Below are positions 16,035 to 24,152 of a stretch of DNA of 64,000 nucleotides, one piece after another. The position numbers and the translations under genes were made by a program. The number at the start of each line of letters is the position of its first letter. Within the stretch, counting starts at the first letter, position 1. Under the pieces are notes generated by a model, which was not told the DNA's origin, searched no databases, and worked only from the letters and a program-made list of their open reading frames with translations. Source of the stretch: an uncultured Paracoccaceae bacterium (lineage in GTDB: Bacteria; Pseudomonadota; Alphaproteobacteria; Rhodobacterales; Rhodobacteraceae); the NCBI GenBank assembly GCA_947503935.1, contig CANNFR010000001.1:434001-498000 (forward strand). The letters run 5' to 3'.

Positions 16035-16859
16035 ATGCGACATCTGCTGAGTGCTCTGGTTGTCTTGTTGCTGATGCCTGGCACGGCGCGGGCGGGGTGT
16101 GGCGACAGCCCCGAGCCCTGCGAGGTGTCGGGCGGTACCTATCACATCGCCTTGCCCGAGGGTGCAGGCGGCAACGCCATGCCGGCCATGATCTGGTTGC
16201 ACGGCGCGGGCGGATCGGGGCAGGGGGCGATGCGCAATACCGGCATGGTGAACCGCGTTCTGGAGCGGGGCTATGCGTTCATCGCCGTCGATGGGCTGGA
16301 GCGCCCGGGCCCCTTCGGCACCGGTTGGTACTTTCATCCCGAGCGGCCGCAAAACCGTGACGAGGTCGCGTTTCTGAATGCCGTGGCCGACGATGCGGCC
16401 GCGCGGTTTGGGTTGGATCGCGACCAGATGATCCTTGCCGGCTTTTCCGTGGGTGGATCGATGACCAGCTATTTCGCCTGCGCGGATCCGCAAGGCTTTC
16501 GGGCCTATGCGCCTGTCGGCGGCAGCTTTTGGAAGCCTGAGCCCACCGATTGCGCGGGCCCTGTGCGCCTTTTCCATACCCATGGCTGGCGGGATCAGAC
16601 TGTGCCGCTGGAGGGGCGGCCCTTGGGCGGTGGCGCGATCTATCAGGGCGATGTCTGGCAGGCGATGCAGGTCTGGCGGGCCGAAAATGGCTGCGCCCTG
16701 TTGCGCCCTGACAGCTTTGCGATGACCGATGATTTCTGGCGCCGCAAATGGGAAGAGTGCGCCCCCGACACGGCGCTGGAATTCGCCCTGCATCCAGGGG
16801 CTCATGGCATTCCGCCCGGTTGGGCTGCCATGGTGCTGGATTGGTACGAGGCGCTGTAA
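16035..16859 (+). CDS. Secreted esterase of the polyhydroxybutyrate depolymerase/LpqC type
   Basis: A 274-residue alpha/beta hydrolase with a Sec signal peptide (MRHLLSALVVLLLMPGTARA). The oxyanion-hole stretch is MIWLHGAGGSGQG, the nucleophile elbow is GFSVGGS, and the likely catalytic His is in PGAHGIP near the C-terminus. The family includes extracellular PHB depolymerases and feruloyl/acetyl-xylan esterases, so the substrate is uncertain. It starts one base after the rhodanese stop and converges with opgH, leaving six bases between stop codons. Confidence 0.8.
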   Translation: MRHLLSALVVLLLMPGTARAGCGDSPEPCEVSGGTYHIALPEGAGGNAMPAMIWLHGAGGSGQGAMRNTGMVNRVLERGYAFIAVDGLERPGPFGTGWYFHPERPQNRDEVAFLNAVADDAAARFGLDRDQMILAGFSVGGSMTSYFACADPQGFRAYAPVGGSFWKPEPTDCAGPVRLFHTHGWRDQTVPLEGRPLGGGAIYQGDVWQAMQVWRAENGCALLRPDSFAMTDDFWRRKWEECAPDTALEFALHPGAHGIPPGWAAMVLDWYEAL

Positions 16860-16865
16860 ACGTGG

Positions 16866-18734
16866 TTATTCTGCTGCGATCTGGTTTGCGGCCTCGAGCG
16901 CGCGCGCGGCGCGCCGCCGCTCAACCATGGCGCGGCGGATGATCGGCGGGGCATTCATCACCTCGGGCGTCCCCATATGCCGCGCCGACCAGCGCCGCGT
17001 GGAAAGATCCGCGCCGCTGAGGGCTGACAGCGCAATCGCCGCCGCAAGGCTGAGCGCGATGGGCAAGAGCCACAATGTCACCAGACCCAGCGACATGCCC
17101 AGAAGCAGCCCGCAGCCCAGCACCGTTTCAATAGCGTGGAATTTGGCCATGACCGGCAGCGGATAATGCCCGCCGCGCCTGTTCTGGGGTGTCCATGCTT
17201 CGCGCCGGCCGATCAGATAAAGCACAACCGACTTGGTCTGCTGCACCATCAGCACCGGCGCATAGGCGATGGACAAAGCGATTTCCAACGACAGGGAGAT
17301 CATGAATTGCCAGACACCACCAAGATCGCGCAGCCGAAGGCCGGCTTTGTGGATCATCCCCGCGCCCAATACCTTGGGCGACAGCAGCATCGCATACATG
17401 AAAGCCAGGATGACAAGGCTGTTTCCGGTCGACATCGTGGGCCAGTTCACCTGCGGGTCGTAGCCGCTGAAATACTGAACGACATTGCCCTGATCGCCAT
17501 CGCCGACCAGCGCCCAGATGATCAAAAGCGCAAACCAGGCGGGCGACATCAGATACCCCATGGCGCCGCTCACCATGTGAAACCGCGACATGATGTGAAA
17601 CCCGCGTGACGACAGCAGGCTGAGATGTTGCAGATTGCCCTGACACCAGCGTCTGTCGCGCAAGATGTAGTCGATCAACGTGGCGGGCACTTCTTCATAG
17701 CTGCCTTGCACGCGCGGCAGAAACCGCACAGCCCAGCCCGCGCGCCGCAAAAGACCGGCCTCGACGAAATCATGGCTGAGGATCAGGTCGCCATCGCCAC
17801 CCCGGCGCGACCGCATGCGCGGCAGACCGGCGCATGACGCGAAGGCCCGCGTTCGGATGATGGCGTTGTGGCCCCAATAATTGCCCTCCTGATCGGTCCA
17901 GCGGCTGAGGCCCTCGGCCAGAGGCGCCCCGTAGATACGGTTCGAAAACTGCTGAACGCGGGCAAAGACGGTGCGGGCGCCGAAGATCGTCGGAAATGAC
18001 TGGACAAGGCCCGCCGCCGGGTCGCCCGCCAAGGCATCGGTCAGCGCCACGATGGCCTCACCGCTCATCAGGCTGTCTGCATCAAGGACCAGCATGGCAT
18101 CGTAGCCACCGCCCCAATTCTCAACCCAATCGGCCAGATTGCCGACCTTGCGATCGGTGTTGAGCGCGCGGCGACGGTAATAAACCTGGGCGCCTTGCGG
18201 CAGCCGGGCTTTGAGGTTGAAGAAGGCGCGCTCTTCCAACGCGGCGGCGGCCTCTCCGCGCGTGTCGGACAGGATGAACAGCGTGAACGCGTGCAGGCTT
18301 CGTTCCTTGGCCAGCGCCAGCATCATCGCCGCCGCATTGCCGAACACGTCCGCCGGTGCCTCGTTGTAGACAGGCATCAAGAGGGCCACCTTTTGCGAAG
18401 CGGGCGATGTTTGTGCAGGATTGCGCCTTTGTTTCAAAAACAGGCTGCCGACACCGACGGCACTGGTCGACAATGAGAAGGCGATCCAGAAAAACGTCAG
18501 CGCGATCAACACGATGATCGCGATTTCCAGGGGGTAGAGCCCGGCCATGGCGAACCAATCGGCGATCATTGCGACGATGCCGGAGGTGATCAGAAGCGCG
18601 GGCACGAATGTCAGAATGCGCCACCAGAACGTGGCCGAGCGACCCGCCACACCGGGCGCCGAGCAATCCTGGTGTGGCCGGTCCAAGATCTGGATCGGGC
18701 GCGCCAGCGGGGCCTCGGGGGGCATGATGCGCAT
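16866..18734 (-). CDS. opgH: Glucans biosynthesis glucosyltransferase H
   Basis: A family 2 glycosyltransferase of about 622 residues embedded in the inner membrane. Two N-terminal TM helices are followed by a cytoplasmic GT domain with VLVLDADSLM (DxD-type), the acceptor region QEGNYWGHNAIIRTRAF and the RRWCQGN motif. Several C-terminal TM helices follow. It polymerises glucose from UDP-glucose into the beta-1,2 backbone of osmoregulated periplasmic glucans. The start at 18734 overlaps the opgG stop as TGATG. An ATG four codons upstream (18746) is possible. E. coli OpgH is longer (about 850 residues), so the regulatory tails are reduced here. Confidence 0.9.
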   Translation of the reverse strand: MRIMPPEAPLARPIQILDRPHQDCSAPGVAGRSATFWWRILTFVPALLITSGIVAMIADWFAMAGLYPLEIAIIVLIALTFFWIAFSLSTSAVGVGSLFLKQRRNPAQTSPASQKVALLMPVYNEAPADVFGNAAAMMLALAKERSLHAFTLFILSDTRGEAAAALEERAFFNLKARLPQGAQVYYRRRALNTDRKVGNLADWVENWGGGYDAMLVLDADSLMSGEAIVALTDALAGDPAAGLVQSFPTIFGARTVFARVQQFSNRIYGAPLAEGLSRWTDQEGNYWGHNAIIRTRAFASCAGLPRMRSRRGGDGDLILSHDFVEAGLLRRAGWAVRFLPRVQGSYEEVPATLIDYILRDRRWCQGNLQHLSLLSSRGFHIMSRFHMVSGAMGYLMSPAWFALLIIWALVGDGDQGNVVQYFSGYDPQVNWPTMSTGNSLVILAFMYAMLLSPKVLGAGMIHKAGLRLRDLGGVWQFMISLSLEIALSIAYAPVLMVQQTKSVVLYLIGRREAWTPQNRRGGHYPLPVMAKFHAIETVLGCGLLLGMSLGLVTLWLLPIALSLAAAIALSALSGADLSTRRWSARHMGTPEVMNAPPIIRRAMVERRRAARALEAANQIAAE

Positions 18735-20233
18735 CACGCGGTCCATCGATACAACCAAACCTCGGTCACCGAGCGGTCCGCACGCAGCAATTGGGCGCGG
18801 AACTCGATGATGCGGGCGTCCCCCGGCAGAAAACTGAAGTTTAGACGCACACCGCCGGTGCCGGGGTTGCGCTGCAACACTCCGGCCGAGACCTCGCCCG
18901 ATGTGCCACGGACCAGCACGTCGAGGCCGTCTAACGGGTCGTCGAAAGCGGCGTGTGGCGCGAAATCGATGGCCACGACTGTTTTGATCTGGTCAAAGCC
19001 CTTGCCTATGCGGGTATTGATGACCCGTGCCACATCCGGCAGACCAATCGGATCGTCGCCCCATTCCATCCGATACCCAAAGCTGTATTGCGCGCCGGCA
19101 GACATGACCTCAGACGGGCGCCAATAGGCCACGATGTTGTCATAGATCTCACGATCGGCGGGGATCTCGACCAACTCCACCGCGCCGGGCCCCCAATCCC
19201 CCTCGGGCGTGATCCAGAGCGAGGGGCGCGCCTCGTAATGCGCTTCGAGGTCGGCAAAGCTTTCCGGGTCGCGGTCGCGCTGCATCAGGCCAAAGCCCTG
19301 CGGGCCGTCATCGATAAAGGCGCTGACCTCGAGGTTGGCGTGGTTGGCAAGGGGGCGCCAGAGCCGTTCGCCGTTTCCGTTCACGATCAGCAGGCCCTCG
19401 CTGTCATAAACGGCGGGGCGAAAATCGTCGAACCGATGGCGGTTCGTTTCATCGAAGAGGAACATCGAAGTCAGCGCGCCAAGCCCGACATGGGTCAGAT
19501 CGACCCGCGGGAAAAGCGTGGCCGACACCACGACCCGGCTAGGCAGTCCGGGCGAGATGTCGAACCGGTAAGCACCGGTGACCGAGGGGCCGTCCAAAAG
19601 CGCGTGGACGGTGAATTCCGAGGCGTCAGGCTCAGGCGCCTCCACCCAGAAATCCGTGAAATCGGGAAACTCTTCGCCCGCAGGATCGCCGGTGCGCAGC
19701 GCCAGGCCACGGGCCGATATCCCATAGGTCTGCCCCTTGCCGATGGCCCGGAAATAGCTGGCGCCCTGAAACACCATGAATTCTTCGAAAATGTCGGGTC
19801 TGTTCAAGGCGGCCCGCAAGCGGATGCCGGCATAGCCCATGGTTTCATCGACAGGCAGATCGGGGAACTGGTCGGTTGTGTCGAAAAGAGACAAGTCATA
19901 GGGCAATGTCTGGGCTTGTCCGCCCTCGACCAGATGAATGGCCGCAGGCCGCTGGACGAACAATCCGGCTGTGAAAAGATCCAGCCTGAGCGGGCGATTG
20001 GTGCCGGTCCAGAACGCCTTTTGGCCATTGAACCAGATGTGCTGGAACTGGTCATAGTCCAGATTGCGCCACCCTTCGGGGATCAGCGGGCGCGGGGCAT
20101 AATCCTCTTTCGCTTTTGCGCGAGCCAGGTCGACCAGCCAGTCGTGGGAAAACGGCACTGCCGTTTGCGCCCCTGCTGGACGGGACGACGCGGCGGCAGC
20201 CAGAAGCGCCAGGAATGTGCGGCGGTCGATCAT
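18734..20233 (-). CDS. opgG: Glucan biosynthesis protein, OpgG/OpgD family, Tat signal
   Basis: A 499-residue periplasmic protein. The N-terminus MIDRRTFLALLAAAASSRPAGA is a twin-arginine signal. The body is the MdoG domain: PLIPEGWRNLDYDQFQHIWF, then ETMGYAGIRLRAALNRPD, then FQGASYFRAIGKGQTYGISARG, which matches the conserved core. Family members bind nascent glucan and are needed for backbone release or branching in the periplasm. In E. coli OpgG is Sec-exported and its paralogue OpgD uses Tat, so by signal type this one is OpgD-like. With only one copy visible I use opgG. ATGA overlap with opgC upstream and TGATG with opgH downstream mark one operon. Confidence 0.88.
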   Translation of the reverse strand: MIDRRTFLALLAAAASSRPAGAQTAVPFSHDWLVDLARAKAKEDYAPRPLIPEGWRNLDYDQFQHIWFNGQKAFWTGTNRPLRLDLFTAGLFVQRPAAIHLVEGGQAQTLPYDLSLFDTTDQFPDLPVDETMGYAGIRLRAALNRPDIFEEFMVFQGASYFRAIGKGQTYGISARGLALRTGDPAGEEFPDFTDFWVEAPEPDASEFTVHALLDGPSVTGAYRFDISPGLPSRVVVSATLFPRVDLTHVGLGALTSMFLFDETNRHRFDDFRPAVYDSEGLLIVNGNGERLWRPLANHANLEVSAFIDDGPQGFGLMQRDRDPESFADLEAHYEARPSLWITPEGDWGPGAVELVEIPADREIYDNIVAYWRPSEVMSAGAQYSFGYRMEWGDDPIGLPDVARVINTRIGKGFDQIKTVVAIDFAPHAAFDDPLDGLDVLVRGTSGEVSAGVLQRNPGTGGVRLNFSFLPGDARIIEFRAQLLRADRSVTEVWLYRWTA

Positions 20234-21429
20234 GCCTTGGCCGCCCCGCGCCACGGTTGGCCTTTGAACCAACCAGCCAGGTAGGCGGTCGCCAGCAGCA
20301 GGGCGAAGCCCGCGAAGTTCACCAGCACCACCGGCGCTGCCGCCGTGCCCGTCAGGTCAAGGATGAAGCCCGCGAAACGCGACAGAACGATCGAGACCAG
20401 GAAAACGGCCAGGGATTGCTGGCCCACCTTGGTGACCAGCCGCACGAACCCTCGCCAGACCGAGGCGAGGGCCGAGGTGCCGGTTGCGACCAGATATCGG
20501 CCCTGCGGCCCGGCCACGACCCAGCCCAGATAGGCCAGCGCCAGAAAATGGATGTAGCGCAGGATGCCGAAATCGGTCTTGCCGATCCAGATCTGGTTGG
20601 CGCTGCGCCAGGGGGCGACCCAATCAAGATGCATCAGCCGGATCGCGGCGCTTGAAACGAAAAGCCCGGCGACAAGGATCACGGCGGCCAGCACGATCAG
20701 ACCCGTATTGACCGGCGGCGCGGGTATCCAACCACGCATCAGCGCGAAGCCCGTGAAGAACACCAATTGCCAGCCGAAGGGGTTGAAGAACCACGGCCTG
20801 TCCGACCATGGCTCGGCCGGCAGTTCCAATTGTAGGGCGCCAAGGCCGATCGCCTCAAGGATGCGGCCCTGGGCAAAGAACCACAGCGCCCCCAGCACCG
20901 CCGCGACCAACCAGAGGTTGACCCGCGACAGCGCCATGACGAAGGGAACCATCACCAAAATCATCATGTACATCGGCAGGATGTCGAAGAAGTTTGGCAC
21001 ATAGGTCAGTGTGAAAAAGCCGACAAGCTGGGGCTGCGGCTCGGCGAAGAATTTCCACAGGTTCAGCGTGCCGATATATACCTTGTCGAAGCTACCGTAT
21101 TCATCGATTGCAGCCAGCATCATCGCGGTCAGCATAAAGGTAGCGATATGCGCCCAGTAGATCTGCCAGACACGGAAACTGATCCGCGCCGTGCCGAGGC
21201 ACCATCCACGGCGGTCATAGGTGCGCCCGAACGCAATGGCCGAGGCCATCCCTGAGCAGAAGACGAAGATCTCGGTCGCATCCGACAGGCCGAAGCGGGC
21301 GGGGATCCAGTTGCTGAACCAGTTGCTTGGGGTATGGGCGATGAAGATGATGAACATCGCCAGCCCGCGATAGAAATCCAATCGCGGGTCGCGGATCGTT
21401 TGCTGTGGAATCGCGCCGGTGGCGGTCAT
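20230..21429 (-). CDS. opgC: OpgC protein, succinyl-type modification of periplasmic glucans
   Basis: A membrane protein of about 399 residues with roughly ten TM helices. The N-terminal motif RDPRLDFYRGLAMFIIFIAH fits the OpgC acyltransferase-3-like family. FVFCSGMASAIAFGRTY follows. OpgC adds succinyl groups to osmoregulated periplasmic glucans, and its place as first gene before opgG and opgH supports that role. I chose the ATG at 21429; a TTG six codons upstream is in frame. The next gene upstream, a TPR protein, ends 47 bp away on the same strand. Confidence 0.87.
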   Translation of the reverse strand: MTATGAIPQQTIRDPRLDFYRGLAMFIIFIAHTPSNWFSNWIPARFGLSDATEIFVFCSGMASAIAFGRTYDRRGWCLGTARISFRVWQIYWAHIATFMLTAMMLAAIDEYGSFDKVYIGTLNLWKFFAEPQPQLVGFFTLTYVPNFFDILPMYMMILVMVPFVMALSRVNLWLVAAVLGALWFFAQGRILEAIGLGALQLELPAEPWSDRPWFFNPFGWQLVFFTGFALMRGWIPAPPVNTGLIVLAAVILVAGLFVSSAAIRLMHLDWVAPWRSANQIWIGKTDFGILRYIHFLALAYLGWVVAGPQGRYLVATGTSALASVWRGFVRLVTKVGQQSLAVFLVSIVLSRFAGFILDLTGTAAAPVVLVNFAGFALLLATAYLAGWFKGQPWRGAAKA

Positions 21430-21476
21430 GGGGGCGGTCTTCTTCAATTACCTGATAGCTCTAGCTTTTTCGGCCA

Positions 21477-22835
21477 CTACGACACTGCGATCCGCGCAGC
21501 CCCCCGACCGTTCTGGATCAGCTTTTGTCGGGCGGCCGCATAGCCGTCAATACGTCCGTTGCGCTGGGTCGTTCGCTGGGCCAGCAGGGCCTCGGCATCG
21601 TCAAAAAACCCGGCCCGGATACCACTGTCGATCGTCAGCCTCTCGAACACGTCGCGCTGGGCATGGCTGCCGCCTGCGTTCTGCAAGTGGGCCCTGGCCT
21701 TGGCCAGGTTCAGAAAGGCCGCCTCATAATTGGCGTCACCAAAGGCCTCCAGCCCAGCGGCCGCGGCCAGGCCCGGGCAGGCCATAGCCTTTTGCGTATC
21801 GGTGCGGCGTTCGGCGGCGTCGCGTTGCAGACGGCCCATCAACGCGCCGATGGCGTCATCGCGGTGGTCGCCCACAAGCGCCAGAAGGTAGTGCAGATCG
21901 GCGAAGATCAGGCAGCCATCCTCGGTCCGGTTGGCCGACAGATCGGCCAGCTCTTCCCAGCGGTCGCCAACATCGACGCCGTCAAGCTCAAGCCGGCTGA
22001 GCAGCGATGTCGCGTTTGAGATATCGCGGTAATCGTCGGTCTTGTCGCTGCGGATCTTCTGATCATAGAGTGACAGCACCGTCTCGTGCTGGTCCAGATC
22101 CAGATGCATCAGCGCTTTGTGCCACCAGACGTGATAGCGGAAATTGTTGCAATGCGCCCAGGCCTCTTCGCGGCCGGTCAGCCATTTGATGCCACCTGCG
22201 GCATCTGCGGTCATGTCATGCACATGGGCGACGGCGTGCAACCCCCAGGCATCGTCAGGCGCGAGCAGCAGAGCCTCGCGGCCTGCGATCTGGGCGCGAT
22301 TGTAGTCGCCCGTCTCCTCCAGGGCGAAGGCGTGGCAGCCCAGCAGATAGCCATATCCGGGGTGGTCGTTGGTGTAAGCGGGCATGACGGTTTCGATCAT
22401 CCGGCGCATGCCGCGATTGTCGCCCAGAACAAACCGGAGGGCGTGATCCAGTTTCATGGCCAGCGTATCCGTGGGGTTCTCGGCCAGGGCTGTTTCAAAA
22501 TGCGTGAGGGCGCGGCGCGGCTGGCCTTCCATCCAATCCCCAAGGGCTGCGATGAAATGCGCCTCGCGGCGGGTAACGGGTGTCGCGCGCTCAGCGGCTT
22601 TTGCGGCGTCAAAGGCGACCTGCGCCGTCGCCAGAACCTCGCGGCGCCCCAGAAGAATACAGAACATCGCTTTGACGGCATGGCCCAGTGCAAAATCGGG
22701 GGCGGTTTCAAGCGTTTTGGCAAGATGGGTGGGCGTCGCGGCGCCATGGGCAAGAAACGCAAGCTGGGTCTTGTTCCACTCCGCCAGCGCCTCTGGGCTG
22801 GTCAATGTCGTGTCTTGCCCGAAAATATCTTGCAT
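21477..22835 (-). CDS. Tetratricopeptide repeat protein, TTC38-like
   Basis: A soluble protein of about 452 residues, mostly helical with TPR-like pairs (for example ALTHFETALAENPTDTLAMK, then GYLLGCHAFALEETGDYNRA, then AVAHVHDMTADAAGGIKWL). The AVAHVHDM and NNFRYHVWWHKALMHL stretches recall the tetratricopeptide repeat protein 38 family. No enzyme function is known to me. Starts at 22847 and 22859 are also in frame, and none has an ideal ribosome site. It may be cotranscribed with opgCGH, but no functional link is evident. Confidence 0.75.
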   Translation of the reverse strand: MQDIFGQDTTLTSPEALAEWNKTQLAFLAHGAATPTHLAKTLETAPDFALGHAVKAMFCILLGRREVLATAQVAFDAAKAAERATPVTRREAHFIAALGDWMEGQPRRALTHFETALAENPTDTLAMKLDHALRFVLGDNRGMRRMIETVMPAYTNDHPGYGYLLGCHAFALEETGDYNRAQIAGREALLLAPDDAWGLHAVAHVHDMTADAAGGIKWLTGREEAWAHCNNFRYHVWWHKALMHLDLDQHETVLSLYDQKIRSDKTDDYRDISNATSLLSRLELDGVDVGDRWEELADLSANRTEDGCLIFADLHYLLALVGDHRDDAIGALMGRLQRDAAERRTDTQKAMACPGLAAAAGLEAFGDANYEAAFLNLAKARAHLQNAGGSHAQRDVFERLTIDSGIRAGFFDDAEALLAQRTTQRNGRIDGYAAARQKLIQNGRGAARIAVS

Positions 22836-22958
22836 GTTTTGTACCATAACCTTTTGCACCTGCCGGCAGAGGTATCAGCCCCAAGGCGCACACACATCAC
22901 ACAGAGCCGTGAATGACGCAGGCGTCACAAATGTTTCAATGAAAATTCTGTCCTACAA

Positions 22959-24152
22959 TCAGGACTTTATCTTTAGTCTTGCCAAAACCTCGGCGGTATC
23001 CTGCCCAAGATGGGGCGGTGCGTGCCTGTAGGTGATCGGCGTTGCCGAGAATTTAAGCGGATTGCCGATCAGTTGCACATTGCCCGTCTCGGCGTCATCA
23101 CACGGCATCGTCACCGTCATTTTGCGGGCCGCGACCTGATCTGAGGCAAAGACCTGGTCCAAAGTCTGAACCGGCCCCACCGGCACGCCACAGCCCTCAA
23201 GCCCCTCGATCACGGCGGCGGTTGAGCGGCTTGCCAGTGCAGGGCTAAGGGCCTCAACCAGCGCCTCGCGGTTGTTCAGCCGGGCGCTGTTGGTGGCAAA
23301 GCGATCGTCCTCGGGCAGCGCCTCAAGCGCCAGAAATGCACAGAACCGTTTGAACTGCCCGTCATTGCCAACGGCGACGATCACGTGGCCATCGGCTGTT
23401 GCGAAAACCTGATAGGGGGCGATGTTCGGGTGGCCGTTTCCGCGCCGGATCGGGCGCTGTCCCGTGGTCAGGTAGCTGGTGCCTTCGTTGATCAGCCAGG
23501 CAACCTGGGCATCGACAAGCGACAGGTCGATATGCTGGCCCTGGCCGGTCTGGTCCCGATGCCGAAGGGCGGCCAGAATGCCAACGGCGGCATACATTCC
23601 GCACATCACATCGGCGATGCCCACGCCCACTTTCATAGGCTGGCCGTCCGGTTCGCCGGTCAGCGACATGATGCCGCCAAAGCCCTGTGCCATCAGATCG
23701 TATCCCGGTTTATGCGCGTTCGGGCCCGTCTGCCCGTAGCCCGAGATCGAGCAGTAGATCAGCGCCGGATCCGCTGCGCAAAGGGCGGCCGCATCCAGCC
23801 CGTATTTGGCCAAGCCACCGGGCTTGAAATTCTCGATCACGATGTCCGATTGACGGGCCAGCGCCCGCACCGTCTCCTGCCCCTCGGCCGTCGAGATATC
23901 AACGGCCACCGACAGCTTGTTGCGGTTGGCACAGAGGTAATAGGCCGACAGATCAGTCGGCGCCCCGTCCTTGCCGGGCACGAAGGGCGGGCCCCAGCTA
24001 CGGGTGTCATCGCCGCCTTTGGGGTTTTCGATCTTGATGATCTCGGCGCCCAGGTCGCCCAGAAGCTGCGTGCAGGTCGGGCCGGCCAGAATACGGCTGA
24101 GGTCGAGCACGCGAAGACCGTCAAGAGGCCCCATGTCAGATCCGCCCGTCAT
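22959..24152 (-). CDS. CaiB/BaiF family CoA-transferase (type III)
   Basis: A 397-residue class III CoA-transferase: GLRVLDLSRILAGP at the start, IKIENPKGGDDTRSWGPPF, NRNKLSVAVD, and the catalytic aspartate in KPGYDLMAQGFGG (about residue 155). These enzymes move CoA between carboxylic acids. The ATG at 24152 has GAGGGG seven bases upstream and overlaps the end of the ThDP enzyme gene by 17 bases; an ATG at 24134 is an alternative. The overlap implies joint expression with that ThDP-dependent enzyme, so both may act on the same CoA ester. The substrate is not determinable. Confidence 0.87.
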   Translation of the reverse strand: MTGGSDMGPLDGLRVLDLSRILAGPTCTQLLGDLGAEIIKIENPKGGDDTRSWGPPFVPGKDGAPTDLSAYYLCANRNKLSVAVDISTAEGQETVRALARQSDIVIENFKPGGLAKYGLDAAALCAADPALIYCSISGYGQTGPNAHKPGYDLMAQGFGGIMSLTGEPDGQPMKVGVGIADVMCGMYAAVGILAALRHRDQTGQGQHIDLSLVDAQVAWLINEGTSYLTTGQRPIRRGNGHPNIAPYQVFATADGHVIVAVGNDGQFKRFCAFLALEALPEDDRFATNSARLNNREALVEALSPALASRSTAAVIEGLEGCGVPVGPVQTLDQVFASDQVAARKMTVTMPCDDAETGNVQLIGNPLKFSATPITYRHAPPHLGQDTAEVLARLKIKS

